Below are positions 23,469 through 30,212 of a stretch of DNA of 30,288 bases, piece after piece. Location: the IMG/VR virus record IMGVR_UViG_3300036887_000068, positions 1 through 30,288 of that record. One strand, 5' to 3'. Within the stretch, counting starts at the first letter, position 1. Each line of letters starts with the position of its first letter. The position numbers and the translations under genes are program-made. The notes beneath the pieces were generated by a model, which was not told where the DNA came from, did no database searches, and was given only the letters and a program-made list of their open reading frames with translations. The stretch is from a virus.

Positions 23469-23926
23469 CAACTTTTCGCCCCCGGCGCTCGCAAGAAGAA
23501 CTTGGTTGGCGTTTTACCACCTTTACCGCTGGCATACCGGAAATGAGGAACTGGCGCTTGGTTGTCGGCCACAACCATTTCGTCCTTACCCATAGCCTCG
23601 AGAACCAGGAATATGTGGTCTGTACCGTGGTTTATCACCCCCCCGCAGGTGCTTCCGACGTCGCCCTTTTCTTGCCTCCCGCAAGCGACCCGCATCCATC
23701 CTCGCCGCTCAAGAAGGACCCCGAGCGACAAGGCCAAGTAGGTGTCCGCCACATCGATGCCTGCGGCCTGGAGAAGGCACGAAAGCGTAATGGCACAGCC
23801 GTCCGTAGGATATCGCTCCCCGTCAAACCTTAAGAGCTTCTGCGCCGCTGCATGCTGGGCGGCAAGAAGCTCCTCAGGATTCGCCGCCGAAGCGACCAGG
23901 CCTTCGACGAATTGCTTATCGGCCAT
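23468..23926 (-). CDS. CHAP-like endolysin / cysteine peptidase (152 aa)
   Basis: From ATG 23926, which has AGGAGAAGG upstream. The pattern fits a CHAP/NlpC-type papain-like fold: C44 in YPTDGCAITLSCLLQAAG, H104 in HGTDHIFLVLEAMG, and D121/N122 in VVADNQAP as third residue. Before that, WMRVACGRQEKGDVGSTCGG gives the usual 'GD' loop. Such enzymes cut peptidoglycan peptides or amide bonds for host lysis. There is no signal peptide, so a holin is needed, and a candidate lies downstream. A capsid or tail-associated protease is an alternative. The Cys-His pair is clear, the exact bond cut is not. Confidence 0.72.
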   Translation of the reverse strand: MADKQFVEGLVASAANPEELLAAQHAAAQKLLRFDGERYPTDGCAITLSCLLQAAGIDVADTYLALSLGVLLERRGWMRVACGRQEKGDVGSTCGGVINHGTDHIFLVLEAMGKDEMVVADNQAPVPHFRYASGKGGKTPTKFFLRAPGAKS

Positions 23927-23937
23927 TCTGCCTTCTC

Positions 23938-24147
23938 CTATAGCTTGAGCATTATATCCATGAGCTGAATGCCCGGCCACGCGGACGCCGCTTCCGAGTA
24001 TATCGCCCCGCAGAAGCTAAGAAATTCGTCTTTGTCAGTGATTGTCACCCCCTCGGCCCCGAGCCAAGTGGCCTCGGTCACGGTGAGTTTCCCCGGGGTT
24101 CCTGAAACTGTCACATTTGACCCTGCTACTTTAACGAGCGTGCTCAT
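23938..24147 (-). CDS. Small beta-rich hypothetical protein (69 aa)
   Basis: The start overlaps the portal stop (ATGA at 24144-24147). N-terminal strands (LVKVAGSNVTVSGTPGKLTV) are followed by KDEFLSFCGAIYSEAASAWP and a hydrophobic end. The product looks like a small folded domain with no export signal. No family recognised. It lies 11 bp before the endolysin start. Confidence 0.7.
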   Translation of the reverse strand: MSTLVKVAGSNVTVSGTPGKLTVTEATWLGAEGVTITDKDEFLSFCGAIYSEAASAWPGIQLMDIMLKL

Positions 24148-26288
24148 CTCGGCATTCCTGTGTGGAGTTGGTCTTGGTGCATCGCACCGGGGGGTTGTTG
24201 CGCGTTCCTTACTTGCCCCGGCTGCGCACCGGGCTTAGGTTGTCCACCCCCCGGCCCCGGCCGGGGCTGGGGCTGCATAGCCTGTTGGTGCTCCATCTGC
24301 TGCTGTTGCTGCATTTGCATGTGGGCGGCAAGATGAACCTTTATAACCCCATGCGGGTCTCCCGTCATCTGCATTGCCTGCATGTGCGCCTGCATGTGTT
24401 TTTGAATGTCGTCCATCGCGTGCACCGGCACAAGCATACCTTGTCCGAGCAGCTGGTTCTCAGTCTGCGGATCGACACTCTGCTCCATCCGCATATCCCT
24501 AAACGTCAACGGCGCCAGACGCGGGCCGAACATGTTCTCGATCATCTGGGCGAGCACCGGGCCAAGGTCAAGCACGTAACCTTTATACATCTGCGGCGGG
24601 ACACCGCGAAGCACGTTGATCCCGGCAATCTGTTGTTGCATGTGCTGCGCGTTGCGCGCGGCCTCCACCCCGTACCAGCGGAATTGGTAGGCCCGCCCCA
24701 TGCTGACCGGCTCAATTTCCTGCATATTGGCGCGTAACCCCGTTTCACCATACTCGCGCACGAGCAAAGGCTTATCCCGATATTGGTGGTCAAGCTCCAG
24801 CATAAACCCGAGCATCGGCGAAAGGATTTCTTCCTCGATCACCGTCACGGCGTCCGCGGTCGTCAAAATATCAACTTGCTGCTCGTTGGCAATCTCCGCT
24901 TGCGAAGGCTTCTTTTTTGCTCCCTGGGCATTAGTAATCTGCGCGGGGTTAACCGAGAGCGTTTGAAAAATCATCGCCTGCGCGGTGGCGACGATCTCGA
25001 GCGCGTCCTTCCACAACGCGGGAAATTGCGCGAACTTCGTATCGCCGGGGCTTGTCTCCCATATGGCGGCGAGTGTCATTATCATACTGCCGACATTCGG
25101 GTTCTTCTCGGGGTCAGTAAGCACAATGGGCATCAGCGCATACGCCGCGCTGTCCATACCCTCGTTCGCCGCGTCGTTCGCCTGGTACTGGAGATCAGCT
25201 ACGCCGAGCCGGATCTTGCTTTGACCTTTGAACGCGCCCTCAACTTTTTCGACCGGCGCGGAGATAATATCAATTCGATCTGACCAATACGGATTGCGTT
25301 TACACCCGAGTATTTTGTCTTGCCCTCCGAAATATACTAAACAAAGTCGTCGTTCGCCATCGAGCGTAAGCATTGTCCAAGTTCGGTACACAAGAGCATA
25401 CTTACCGCGCCCGTCTCCTTTAATTCCTGCGGCATCCACCATCTCCTTCGGTTTGTCGATCGGTTTTGAGCGCCCCTCTTTACGCATCTCGTCAACCATC
25501 GCCTCGCCGGCTTTTTTCTCAATATGCTTTTCTTTGATCATCTTTTTGAGCTTGGCAGTGGTCCATCGGCAAAGGGTTGTGACCGAACCCCCCTCATGCA
25601 GAGCTTCCTCAAGACTATTTGACGTAGCCGGCAACACGAGAAGATCGCTATCGGCGATGACCAATACCCCCGGCCCCGAGTCCTTGATTACCTCTTCTTC
25701 GATATCCTCAATCTCGTCCTCTTCCTCCCCGGTACTAAGAGCAAGCCCCTCAATCTCCGGCGCCCGCTTAACCCGGTGAACCACATGGCGCGTGCGTGAC
25801 TGCCATGTAACCTGCACCGTGTACTGCCCTTCGATATCACCATTCTTCATCAACGCGGGAGCGACCTGCGTGCGCAGCTTTGCGCGCCGGACATAGTGCT
25901 CAAGCAGCGCCATCTCGGCCTGGGGAAGGTCTCCGTTCTCTGTTGTCACTTCAACATAGCGACCCGACTGCGGGAACATCTGGTTGACGAACCGCGTCTT
26001 GCGCGCGTTTACCGCGTTCAAGATTATGGGAATGAAAATTTTTGAGTTGCCCTGATAGAACTGCTTGTCACCAAGCACACAATTATAACAATCCCAATAG
26101 TCTAAATTGCCGTCGGAACGATCGGCCTGCTCGTCGAAGCCCTTCTCAATATCCTTATAGAGGTCGAGCAGAGCATCACGGATATCTTCCTTGCCCGACA
26201 ACTCTTCGTCGCGGTCAAGGTTTGTATTTTTGTCCCGCTCCCCGGCGCCGGGATCGAAACGAATTTTCTTGGCTGCCTTTGCACTCAT
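24144..26288 (-). CDS. Portal protein (714 aa)
   Basis: The frame is open to 26489, but the upstream part is repeat-derived and reads as Arg/Pro low complexity. ATG 26288 (MSAKAAKKIRFDPGAGERDK) is the credible start. Podovirus-type portal features: NSKIFIPIILNAVNARKTRF early, a middle wing with acidic insertion EEEDEIEDIEEEVI, then LGVADLQYQANDAANEGMDS and the stem-region helices after SPMLGFMLELDHQYRDK. The last ~100 residues are Met/Gln-rich (HMQMQQQQQMEHQQAM), like barrel-forming tails. It forms the dodecameric DNA gate of the head. It sits between terminase/fibre genes and scaffold/coat, the standard order. Confidence 0.88.
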   Translation of the reverse strand: MSAKAAKKIRFDPGAGERDKNTNLDRDEELSGKEDIRDALLDLYKDIEKGFDEQADRSDGNLDYWDCYNCVLGDKQFYQGNSKIFIPIILNAVNARKTRFVNQMFPQSGRYVEVTTENGDLPQAEMALLEHYVRRAKLRTQVAPALMKNGDIEGQYTVQVTWQSRTRHVVHRVKRAPEIEGLALSTGEEEDEIEDIEEEVIKDSGPGVLVIADSDLLVLPATSNSLEEALHEGGSVTTLCRWTTAKLKKMIKEKHIEKKAGEAMVDEMRKEGRSKPIDKPKEMVDAAGIKGDGRGKYALVYRTWTMLTLDGERRLCLVYFGGQDKILGCKRNPYWSDRIDIISAPVEKVEGAFKGQSKIRLGVADLQYQANDAANEGMDSAAYALMPIVLTDPEKNPNVGSMIMTLAAIWETSPGDTKFAQFPALWKDALEIVATAQAMIFQTLSVNPAQITNAQGAKKKPSQAEIANEQQVDILTTADAVTVIEEEILSPMLGFMLELDHQYRDKPLLVREYGETGLRANMQEIEPVSMGRAYQFRWYGVEAARNAQHMQQQIAGINVLRGVPPQMYKGYVLDLGPVLAQMIENMFGPRLAPLTFRDMRMEQSVDPQTENQLLGQGMLVPVHAMDDIQKHMQAHMQAMQMTGDPHGVIKVHLAAHMQMQQQQQMEHQQAMQPQPRPGPGGGQPKPGAQPGQVRNAQQPPGAMHQDQLHTGMPR

Positions 26289-26335
26289 TTCTTGCCAGAT
26301 CCAACAGGCGCTTTTGCCGCATCGAGATCTTTCAT
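26285..26335 (-). CDS. Possible 16-aa ORF or displaced C-terminus
   Basis: ATG 26335 gives MKDLDAAKAPVGSGKK and ends on an ATGA overlap with the portal. The same frame reads KVEKL just upstream, joining the end of the 33-bp repeat block. It could be the former C-terminus of the 124-aa protein, now shifted by repeat change, or a very small coupled peptide that helps start the portal. Weak ribosome site. Low confidence as a gene. Confidence 0.25.
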   Translation of the reverse strand: MKDLDAAKAPVGSGKK

Positions 26336-26343
26336 CAGCTTTT

Positions 26344-26718
26344 CTACTTTGCGGTCTGGAGTGTCGCCCCGGCGGCGGTCTGCGCGGTCTGGAGTGTCGC
26401 CCCGGCGGCGGTCTGCGCGGTCTGGAGTGTCGCCCCGGCGGCGGTCTGCGCGGTCTGGAGTGTCGCGTTTTCAGCCTGGAGTGTCGCAATCTGCGCCGTC
26501 AACGCCGTATTGATTCCGGCAATAAGGGTCGGCAGTGCAAGGCCCCCTGCCCCCGCCTGCTCCGGCGTCATCGCCTGGCTATAGGACAGCATAGGATCAC
26601 CGAAAACATCGGTTCCGGGAACCGCCACGATTACGTGATAATCCGGCGCTTGCGTACTACCTGGAGGCTGGCCGCGATAGAGAAATTCGTAGACATAGGC
26701 ATTGGACGGAAAGGTCAT
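26344..26718 (-). CDS. Small coiled-coil protein ending in 11-residue repeats (124 aa)
   Basis: The frame is open to 26862, but the upstream part overlaps the fibre gene and reads as Arg-rich low complexity. ATG 26718 (MTFPSNAYVYEFLYRGQPPG) with GGAAA about 8 nt upstream is credible. The N-terminal ~85 residues form a small domain. The rest is a coiled coil: ALTAQIATLQAENATLQ, then ATLQTAQTAAG-type units from a 33-bp tandem repeat, ending at TAG. It lies between fibre and portal; it may be a fibre chaperone or attachment part, by position only. Confidence 0.7.
   Translation of the reverse strand: MTFPSNAYVYEFLYRGQPPGSTQAPDYHVIVAVPGTDVFGDPMLSYSQAMTPEQAGAGGLALPTLIAGINTALTAQIATLQAENATLQTAQTAAGATLQTAQTAAGATLQTAQTAAGATLQTAK
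26353..26466. repeat. 33-bp tandem repeat in coding DNA
   Basis: Three perfect 33-bp copies start at 26353, 26386 and 26419, with a partial fourth to ~26466. On the minus strand they encode the 11-residue unit of the coiled-coil protein. None of the three minus-strand frames has a stop inside the repeat, which is why long shadow frames pass through it. Confidence 0.95.
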
Positions 26719-26741
26719 GATGGAGTTTCCAAAGTTGGATA

Positions 26742-27986
26742 TTACGCGATTGCAGTGACGTTGGTGCCGGCGATTTTCCAGGCCGTGCCGTTGTCGGTGA
26801 CAAGGCCGCCGGTGCCGGCGCCGGTGCCTTCTTGCAGGCCGACGCCGTTGAACATCCGGCAATTGCTGGCGAAGACCATGCGGCCTGCGGTTCCGGCCGC
26901 CGGCAGCGTCGTGACGGTGTAGGAAGGAAGATAGTACGACCGGTCGGACCCGATCGCCGTCGCTCCGCCGATAGCGATGGCGCCGTTCAACACCGTCTTC
27001 GTGACGGAGGAATTTCCAATCACAACCTCGTTGCTGGCGGTGACTTGTGCGCCGTTACCGATGGCTGTGGAGTTGGTTACGCCGTCAATGCTGGAATTTG
27101 CACCATAACCAAGGAATGTACTGTAGGACATGGTTTGGAGAGAAACGGAATTGTTGTAGCCGGCATACATTCCATTGGCGGTGTTGTTACCGCCTGTCGT
27201 GTTGGAAAAGAGCGCCCACAATCCATTGGCGACGTTGTTACCGCCTGTCGTGTTGGAATAGAGCGCCTGATATCCATTGGCGGTGTTGTTACTGCCTGTC
27301 GTGTTGGAAAAGAGCGCCCACAATCCATTGGCGGCGTTGTTGCCGCCTGTCGTGTTGAAATAGAGCGCCTGATATCCATTGGCGGTGTTGCTACCGCCTG
27401 TCGTGTTGGAAAAGAGCGCCTGAAATCCACTGGCGACGTTGTTACTGCCAGTTGTGTTGGAAACGAGCGCCTGAATTCCATTGGCGACGTTGGCACCGCC
27501 TGTCGTGTTGGAAAAGAGCGCAACCACTCCATTGGCGGTGTTGGCACCGCCTGTCGTGTTGGAATAGAGCGCCTGATATCCATTGGCGGTGTTGTTACTG
27601 CCTGTCGTGTTGGAATAGAGCGCCTGATATCCATTGGCGGTGTTGGATACTATGCTCCCCCCGCCTAATCCGACGGTAAGGCTATGAATGGTGGCATCGC
27701 CGGTGATAGCGATGCCGCCGGATATGATCGGCGCTGTCAGGGTCGTGAAGTTACCAGCCGCCGGCGTCGTACCACCGATCACTGTACTATTGATCGTGCC
27801 GCCGGAGATCACTGTACTATTGATCGTGCCGCCGGAGATCGCTGTACTATTGATCGTGCCGCCGGAGATCACCAGCTTGGTCCCGACAACTGCAAGCTGC
27901 GCGTTTATCGCGTTTACGAGCTGGTTGAGGGCATTGACGAGATCCTCGGCAGGGGCCTGCGAAAAAAGTGCAATTGGAATGCTCAT
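26742..27986 (-). CDS. Fibre/adhesin-like protein with 51-bp repeat array (414 aa)
   Basis: ATG 27986 (a TTG precedes it). Residues 1-40 form a helix (AEDLVNALNQLVNAINAQLA) typical of trimerising fibre starts. Three ISGGTINSTx units follow, then GNFTTLTAPIISGG. After that come about nine 17-residue repeats of the form NTANGYQALYSNTTGGN, resembling trimeric adhesin head repeats. The C-terminal part has SYSTFLGYGANSSIDG and NSTAIGNGAQV, like YadA-type units, and a short beta tip. No S74 chaperone end was recognised. It is likely a receptor-binding or head fibre. The gene lies between terminase and portal, an uncommon site for a tail fibre. Confidence 0.8.
   Translation of the reverse strand: MSIPIALFSQAPAEDLVNALNQLVNAINAQLAVVGTKLVISGGTINSTAISGGTINSTVISGGTINSTVIGGTTPAAGNFTTLTAPIISGGIAITGDATIHSLTVGLGGGSIVSNTANGYQALYSNTTGSNNTANGYQALYSNTTGGANTANGVVALFSNTTGGANVANGIQALVSNTTGSNNVASGFQALFSNTTGGSNTANGYQALYFNTTGGNNAANGLWALFSNTTGSNNTANGYQALYSNTTGGNNVANGLWALFSNTTGGNNTANGMYAGYNNSVSLQTMSYSTFLGYGANSSIDGVTNSTAIGNGAQVTASNEVVIGNSSVTKTVLNGAIAIGGATAIGSDRSYYLPSYTVTTLPAAGTAGRMVFASNCRMFNGVGLQEGTGAGTGGLVTDNGTAWKIAGTNVTAIA
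27172..27642. repeat. 51-bp tandem repeat array inside fibre gene
   Basis: The word CCATTGGCG recurs with exact 51-bp spacing at 27172, 27223, 27274, 27325, 27376, 27427 (as CCACTGGCG), 27478, 27529, 27580 and 27631. Units differ at several positions, mostly at the residues just after the NxANG motif. The period is a multiple of three, so copy-number change keeps the frame. Confidence 0.95.
27777..27866. repeat. 30-bp tandem repeat, three copies, in fibre gene
   Basis: Units begin at 27777, 27807 and 27837 and read GATCACTGTACTATTGATCG plus a further 10 bp; the third differs by one base. They encode the ISGGTINSTx units of the fibre N-terminal stalk, reading on the minus strand. Confidence 0.95.
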
Positions 27987-28011
27987 CAAAGCCCCGTGTT
28001 GGTGCGCGTTT

Positions 28012-30015
28012 TCACCCTCGCGCGGAAATATAGCGACGCCCGTCCGGCGCCGTCTGCCAATTTATATTATTTTCATTTTGAACGCCAGCCCCCCGCAACA
28101 TAGCGGCGAACGCTTCGACTCCGGTCATAAGGACAGCGTAGGAATTCTCCTCGGGCTCCGAAGCGTCCACGAGCCGGGAGAACCCCCCCGCCAATGCGCG
28201 CAGCGTCCATGTTGCCCGGTTTGAGACCCTTACGGTGGCCATCCCGTGCACCCGGGCGCGAAGCATCCTACGCAATTCCTCCCGGCCTTGCAAGGGGGCG
28301 CCGCCGCGCGACAGGTCTACGGGGATGCGCTTGGCCGCCGGCCGCAGCCCTATCAGATCATAGAGACCCCAATGACTTTGCGGTGCAACACAGCGGAGTG
28401 TTTCACGTGAAACACGCGGGTCAGGGAGCTTACCATCCCCGACCCGCCGGAAGGGGGTCTCGACAGAGGCCTCTTGTATAATGTCGGCAAGCTCGGCGCC
28501 GGGGTCGCCTTCATGCAGCCAGTCGGCGAGAATCAAGAGCTGGCCATAGGAGAGCTGGCAAAGGACAGCCGTCGTCACTTTGCCGTCTGAGTTGACCGCC
28601 AGCCATAGAGGAGCCTTGGCGGGCCGCAGATCCTCGGCCATGTGCTCGACATTAAACTCTTCGTAGACCGGCACCCCGAGCTTCATCTTCAGAGCATAGG
28701 CTAAAGCGTTCGGTGCGTCTATATCCCCCGAAGGGAAGCCGAGCAGTTGCGCCCGCAACTCCGGTAGATCGCGCGCAAACTCAACCTCCCCGGCTCGGAA
28801 GTAGGGTTGAAGCCCGCGGATGAAGTCAAGCTTACCTCGTGGCGCATGTAGTGCTCGCATAGGCAGGACTTGCCCGCGTGCCTTCTGCTGCGCGCGGATA
28901 GGCTGCATGAGCCACTCGTTAAGGCCGGTTTCCTCAACGCCGATGGCAACAGGGTGATATTCCTCTTCGACCGCAAATATATCGTCAATAATCTCGCCGG
29001 GCATCAGCTTCTTGGCAAAAGCATCCCATATAACGAGCTTGCGGCCTACCCACGACCATACAACCTTGCCGGTCGTCGCGCTCTTTTTATTGGTCGTGCG
29101 GGCCGGGTCATACATCGCGTAGACCGCATGCCACGACCTAAGCTGAGGAACAACGCGTATCATCTCAGGGGTGAACACCTGCGTCGCCGGGTTGGTTGCC
29201 TGACAAAGATATTCCTGCACATAAATATCCGGCTTACCGAGATCATTTAGTTCTTCTCGTTTCTTCTCTACCCACTCGACCGAGTAACGCGAAGCCCATG
29301 TCGAGACAATACGCCCTGTACTATCTTTATGTATGACCGGATAGGTTTTCGAATACCACGACGCCGCTTTTGCAAGCGTGGGGGCGAGCGCCTCGGGGTG
29401 CAAGGGGGTCGCCCCCATGCGCTTGCGACCCCCCGGATCCATCGCCGGGACCACGGTAGACCCGTACCAAGTGCGGGTCTTGTCGCGCGCCTCGGGGGTC
29501 GCTACCGACACGTCATCCTCGAGGTCGTCCATAAACAACCAATCAGGCCGGTGCTCGAGATGCTTAACCCCGCGGAGGGACTGCCCCCGGCCGTAAGCTT
29601 GCAACATGACGCCGTTGGACAACGTGACCTTGGCTTCAGTCCATATAGCTCCGGGGCCGATCTCAAAGAGCAATTGCAGGACCTCATTAGTCTCTATCTC
29701 ATGCTTGATGGCGCGCAGGCGCTCGACAGCGCGCTGCTCACTCTCCCCCAGGATCAGAGCATTGTGGATGTGCTGGAAGCAGGCTTCGAGGGCGGTAGCC
29801 TCTTCCCCGATGGTTGACTTGGCACTGTCGCGGAAGGCCAGCGTGAGCACGTTGGGCCGGGTGCTGTGCCAGTCTTTAATAATCTCATGGTGAAAGGGGG
29901 GAGTCGGATGGGAGTGCCGGTGACCGAAGCACACCGCATGGGCGAGCACGTGGTCCTGGCCGATGGCCAAGAGAATCTCCGCGCGATCTGCTTTAGAAAA
30001 TGACGGGGCCACCAT
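28012..30015 (-). CDS. terL: Terminase large subunit with C-terminal extension (667 aa)
   Basis: Packaging motor. ATPase: Walker A-like FRDSAKST (R62-T68), Walker B WLFMDDLEDD (D163-D164), and MGATPLHPEAL as coupling segment. Nuclease: D303 in YAMYDPARTT, AIGVEETGLNEWL in the middle, and DIDAPNALAYALKMKLG closing the RNase H-like domain near residue 447. About 220 residues follow, beyond the usual end; they begin APLWLAVNSDGKVTTAVLCQ and look like another small alpha/beta domain. ATG 30015 has only a weak AGG leader. The small subunit is not visible and may lie beyond the right edge. A perfect parS sequence lies inside the extension. Confidence 0.93.
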   Translation of the reverse strand: MVAPSFSKADRAEILLAIGQDHVLAHAVCFGHRHSHPTPPFHHEIIKDWHSTRPNVLTLAFRDSAKSTIGEEATALEACFQHIHNALILGESEQRAVERLRAIKHEIETNEVLQLLFEIGPGAIWTEAKVTLSNGVMLQAYGRGQSLRGVKHLEHRPDWLFMDDLEDDVSVATPEARDKTRTWYGSTVVPAMDPGGRKRMGATPLHPEALAPTLAKAASWYSKTYPVIHKDSTGRIVSTWASRYSVEWVEKKREELNDLGKPDIYVQEYLCQATNPATQVFTPEMIRVVPQLRSWHAVYAMYDPARTTNKKSATTGKVVWSWVGRKLVIWDAFAKKLMPGEIIDDIFAVEEEYHPVAIGVEETGLNEWLMQPIRAQQKARGQVLPMRALHAPRGKLDFIRGLQPYFRAGEVEFARDLPELRAQLLGFPSGDIDAPNALAYALKMKLGVPVYEEFNVEHMAEDLRPAKAPLWLAVNSDGKVTTAVLCQLSYGQLLILADWLHEGDPGAELADIIQEASVETPFRRVGDGKLPDPRVSRETLRCVAPQSHWGLYDLIGLRPAAKRIPVDLSRGGAPLQGREELRRMLRARVHGMATVRVSNRATWTLRALAGGFSRLVDASEPEENSYAVLMTGVEAFAAMLRGAGVQNENNINWQTAPDGRRYISARG
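28399..28414. promoter_or_regulatory. Perfect parS-like palindrome (ParB binding site)
   Basis: TGTTTCACGTGAAACA is a complete 16-bp palindrome. It equals the bacterial chromosomal parS consensus TGTTNCACGTGAAACA known for ParB of most ParABS bacteria. It lies in the coding sequence of the terminase C-terminal extension, in codons for V-S-R-E-T. By chance a given 16-mer is expected in about 7 per million windows of this size. No parA or parB gene is present here, so host ParB would be the binder; binding is inferred. Confidence 0.8.
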
Positions 30016-30042
30016 GACCTGGGAACCCCGTCAGTCCGAGAG

Positions 30043-30102
30043 GGAGGTGCAATACAGAGGATCGTACCTCCGGGAGGGGGGGAGGTGCAATACAAAGGAT
30101 CG
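30043..30102. repeat. 22-bp direct repeat pair between terminase promoter and gene
   Basis: GGAGGTGCAATACAGAGGAT then CG at 30043-30064 recurs with one mismatch at 30081-30102, a 38-bp step. Between them CCTCCGGGAGG could pair in part with the repeats. They lie in the predicted 5' leader of the terminase transcript, the second copy starting at the likely transcription start. They could be operator sites, a small-terminase recognition site or an RNA element; the sequence does not tell which. Confidence 0.75.
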
Positions 30103-30109
30103 CAATCGG

Positions 30110-30138
30110 AATATGGAGTAAGCGGGCGAGGGTGTCAA
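30110..30138 (-). promoter_or_regulatory. Sigma-70-like promoter upstream of terminase
   Basis: On the minus strand a perfect -35 TTGACA (30133-30138) and -10 CATATT (30110-30115) are 17 bp apart. The gap from 30016 to 30288 has no gene, and the arm downstream is one long run of overlapping genes. This is the best promoter candidate in the window and would drive the packaging and virion operon from about 30103. Confidence 0.65.
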
Positions 30139-30212
30139 GCGCCGGTTTTCAAAAAGTGCGCGCGGATTTTGTGCCTCCCCGAAATCAATTTTTATATCGC
30201 GCGTGACCCCCC

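Noticed and set aside
26289-26489. 67-residue N-terminal extension of the portal made of RHSRPRRPPPG units
   Set aside because: It is the repeat read in another frame. ATG 26288 with an ATGA junction gives a normal portal start.
26191-26922. 243-aa plus-strand frame across the portal start and 33-bp repeat
   Set aside because: The repeat has no stops in several frames, which opens a false frame; its direction is opposite to the operon.
27077-27634. 185-aa minus-strand frame of repeated MDIRRSIPTRQAV units
   Set aside because: It is the out-of-frame reading of the 51-bp fibre repeats. The fibre frame gives the recognisable NxANG...NTTG units and extends beyond the repeat.
27172-27642. CRISPR array
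   Set aside because: Spacing is regular, but the units are contiguous coding repeats with no unrelated spacers and no cas operon. The Cas4-like nuclease stands in a replication operon without cas1 or cas2.
28194-28481. Plus-strand 95-aa frame over the parS site reading VFHVKH
   Set aside because: Antisense to the terminase, no ribosome site; VFHVKH is just the other-frame translation of the palindrome.
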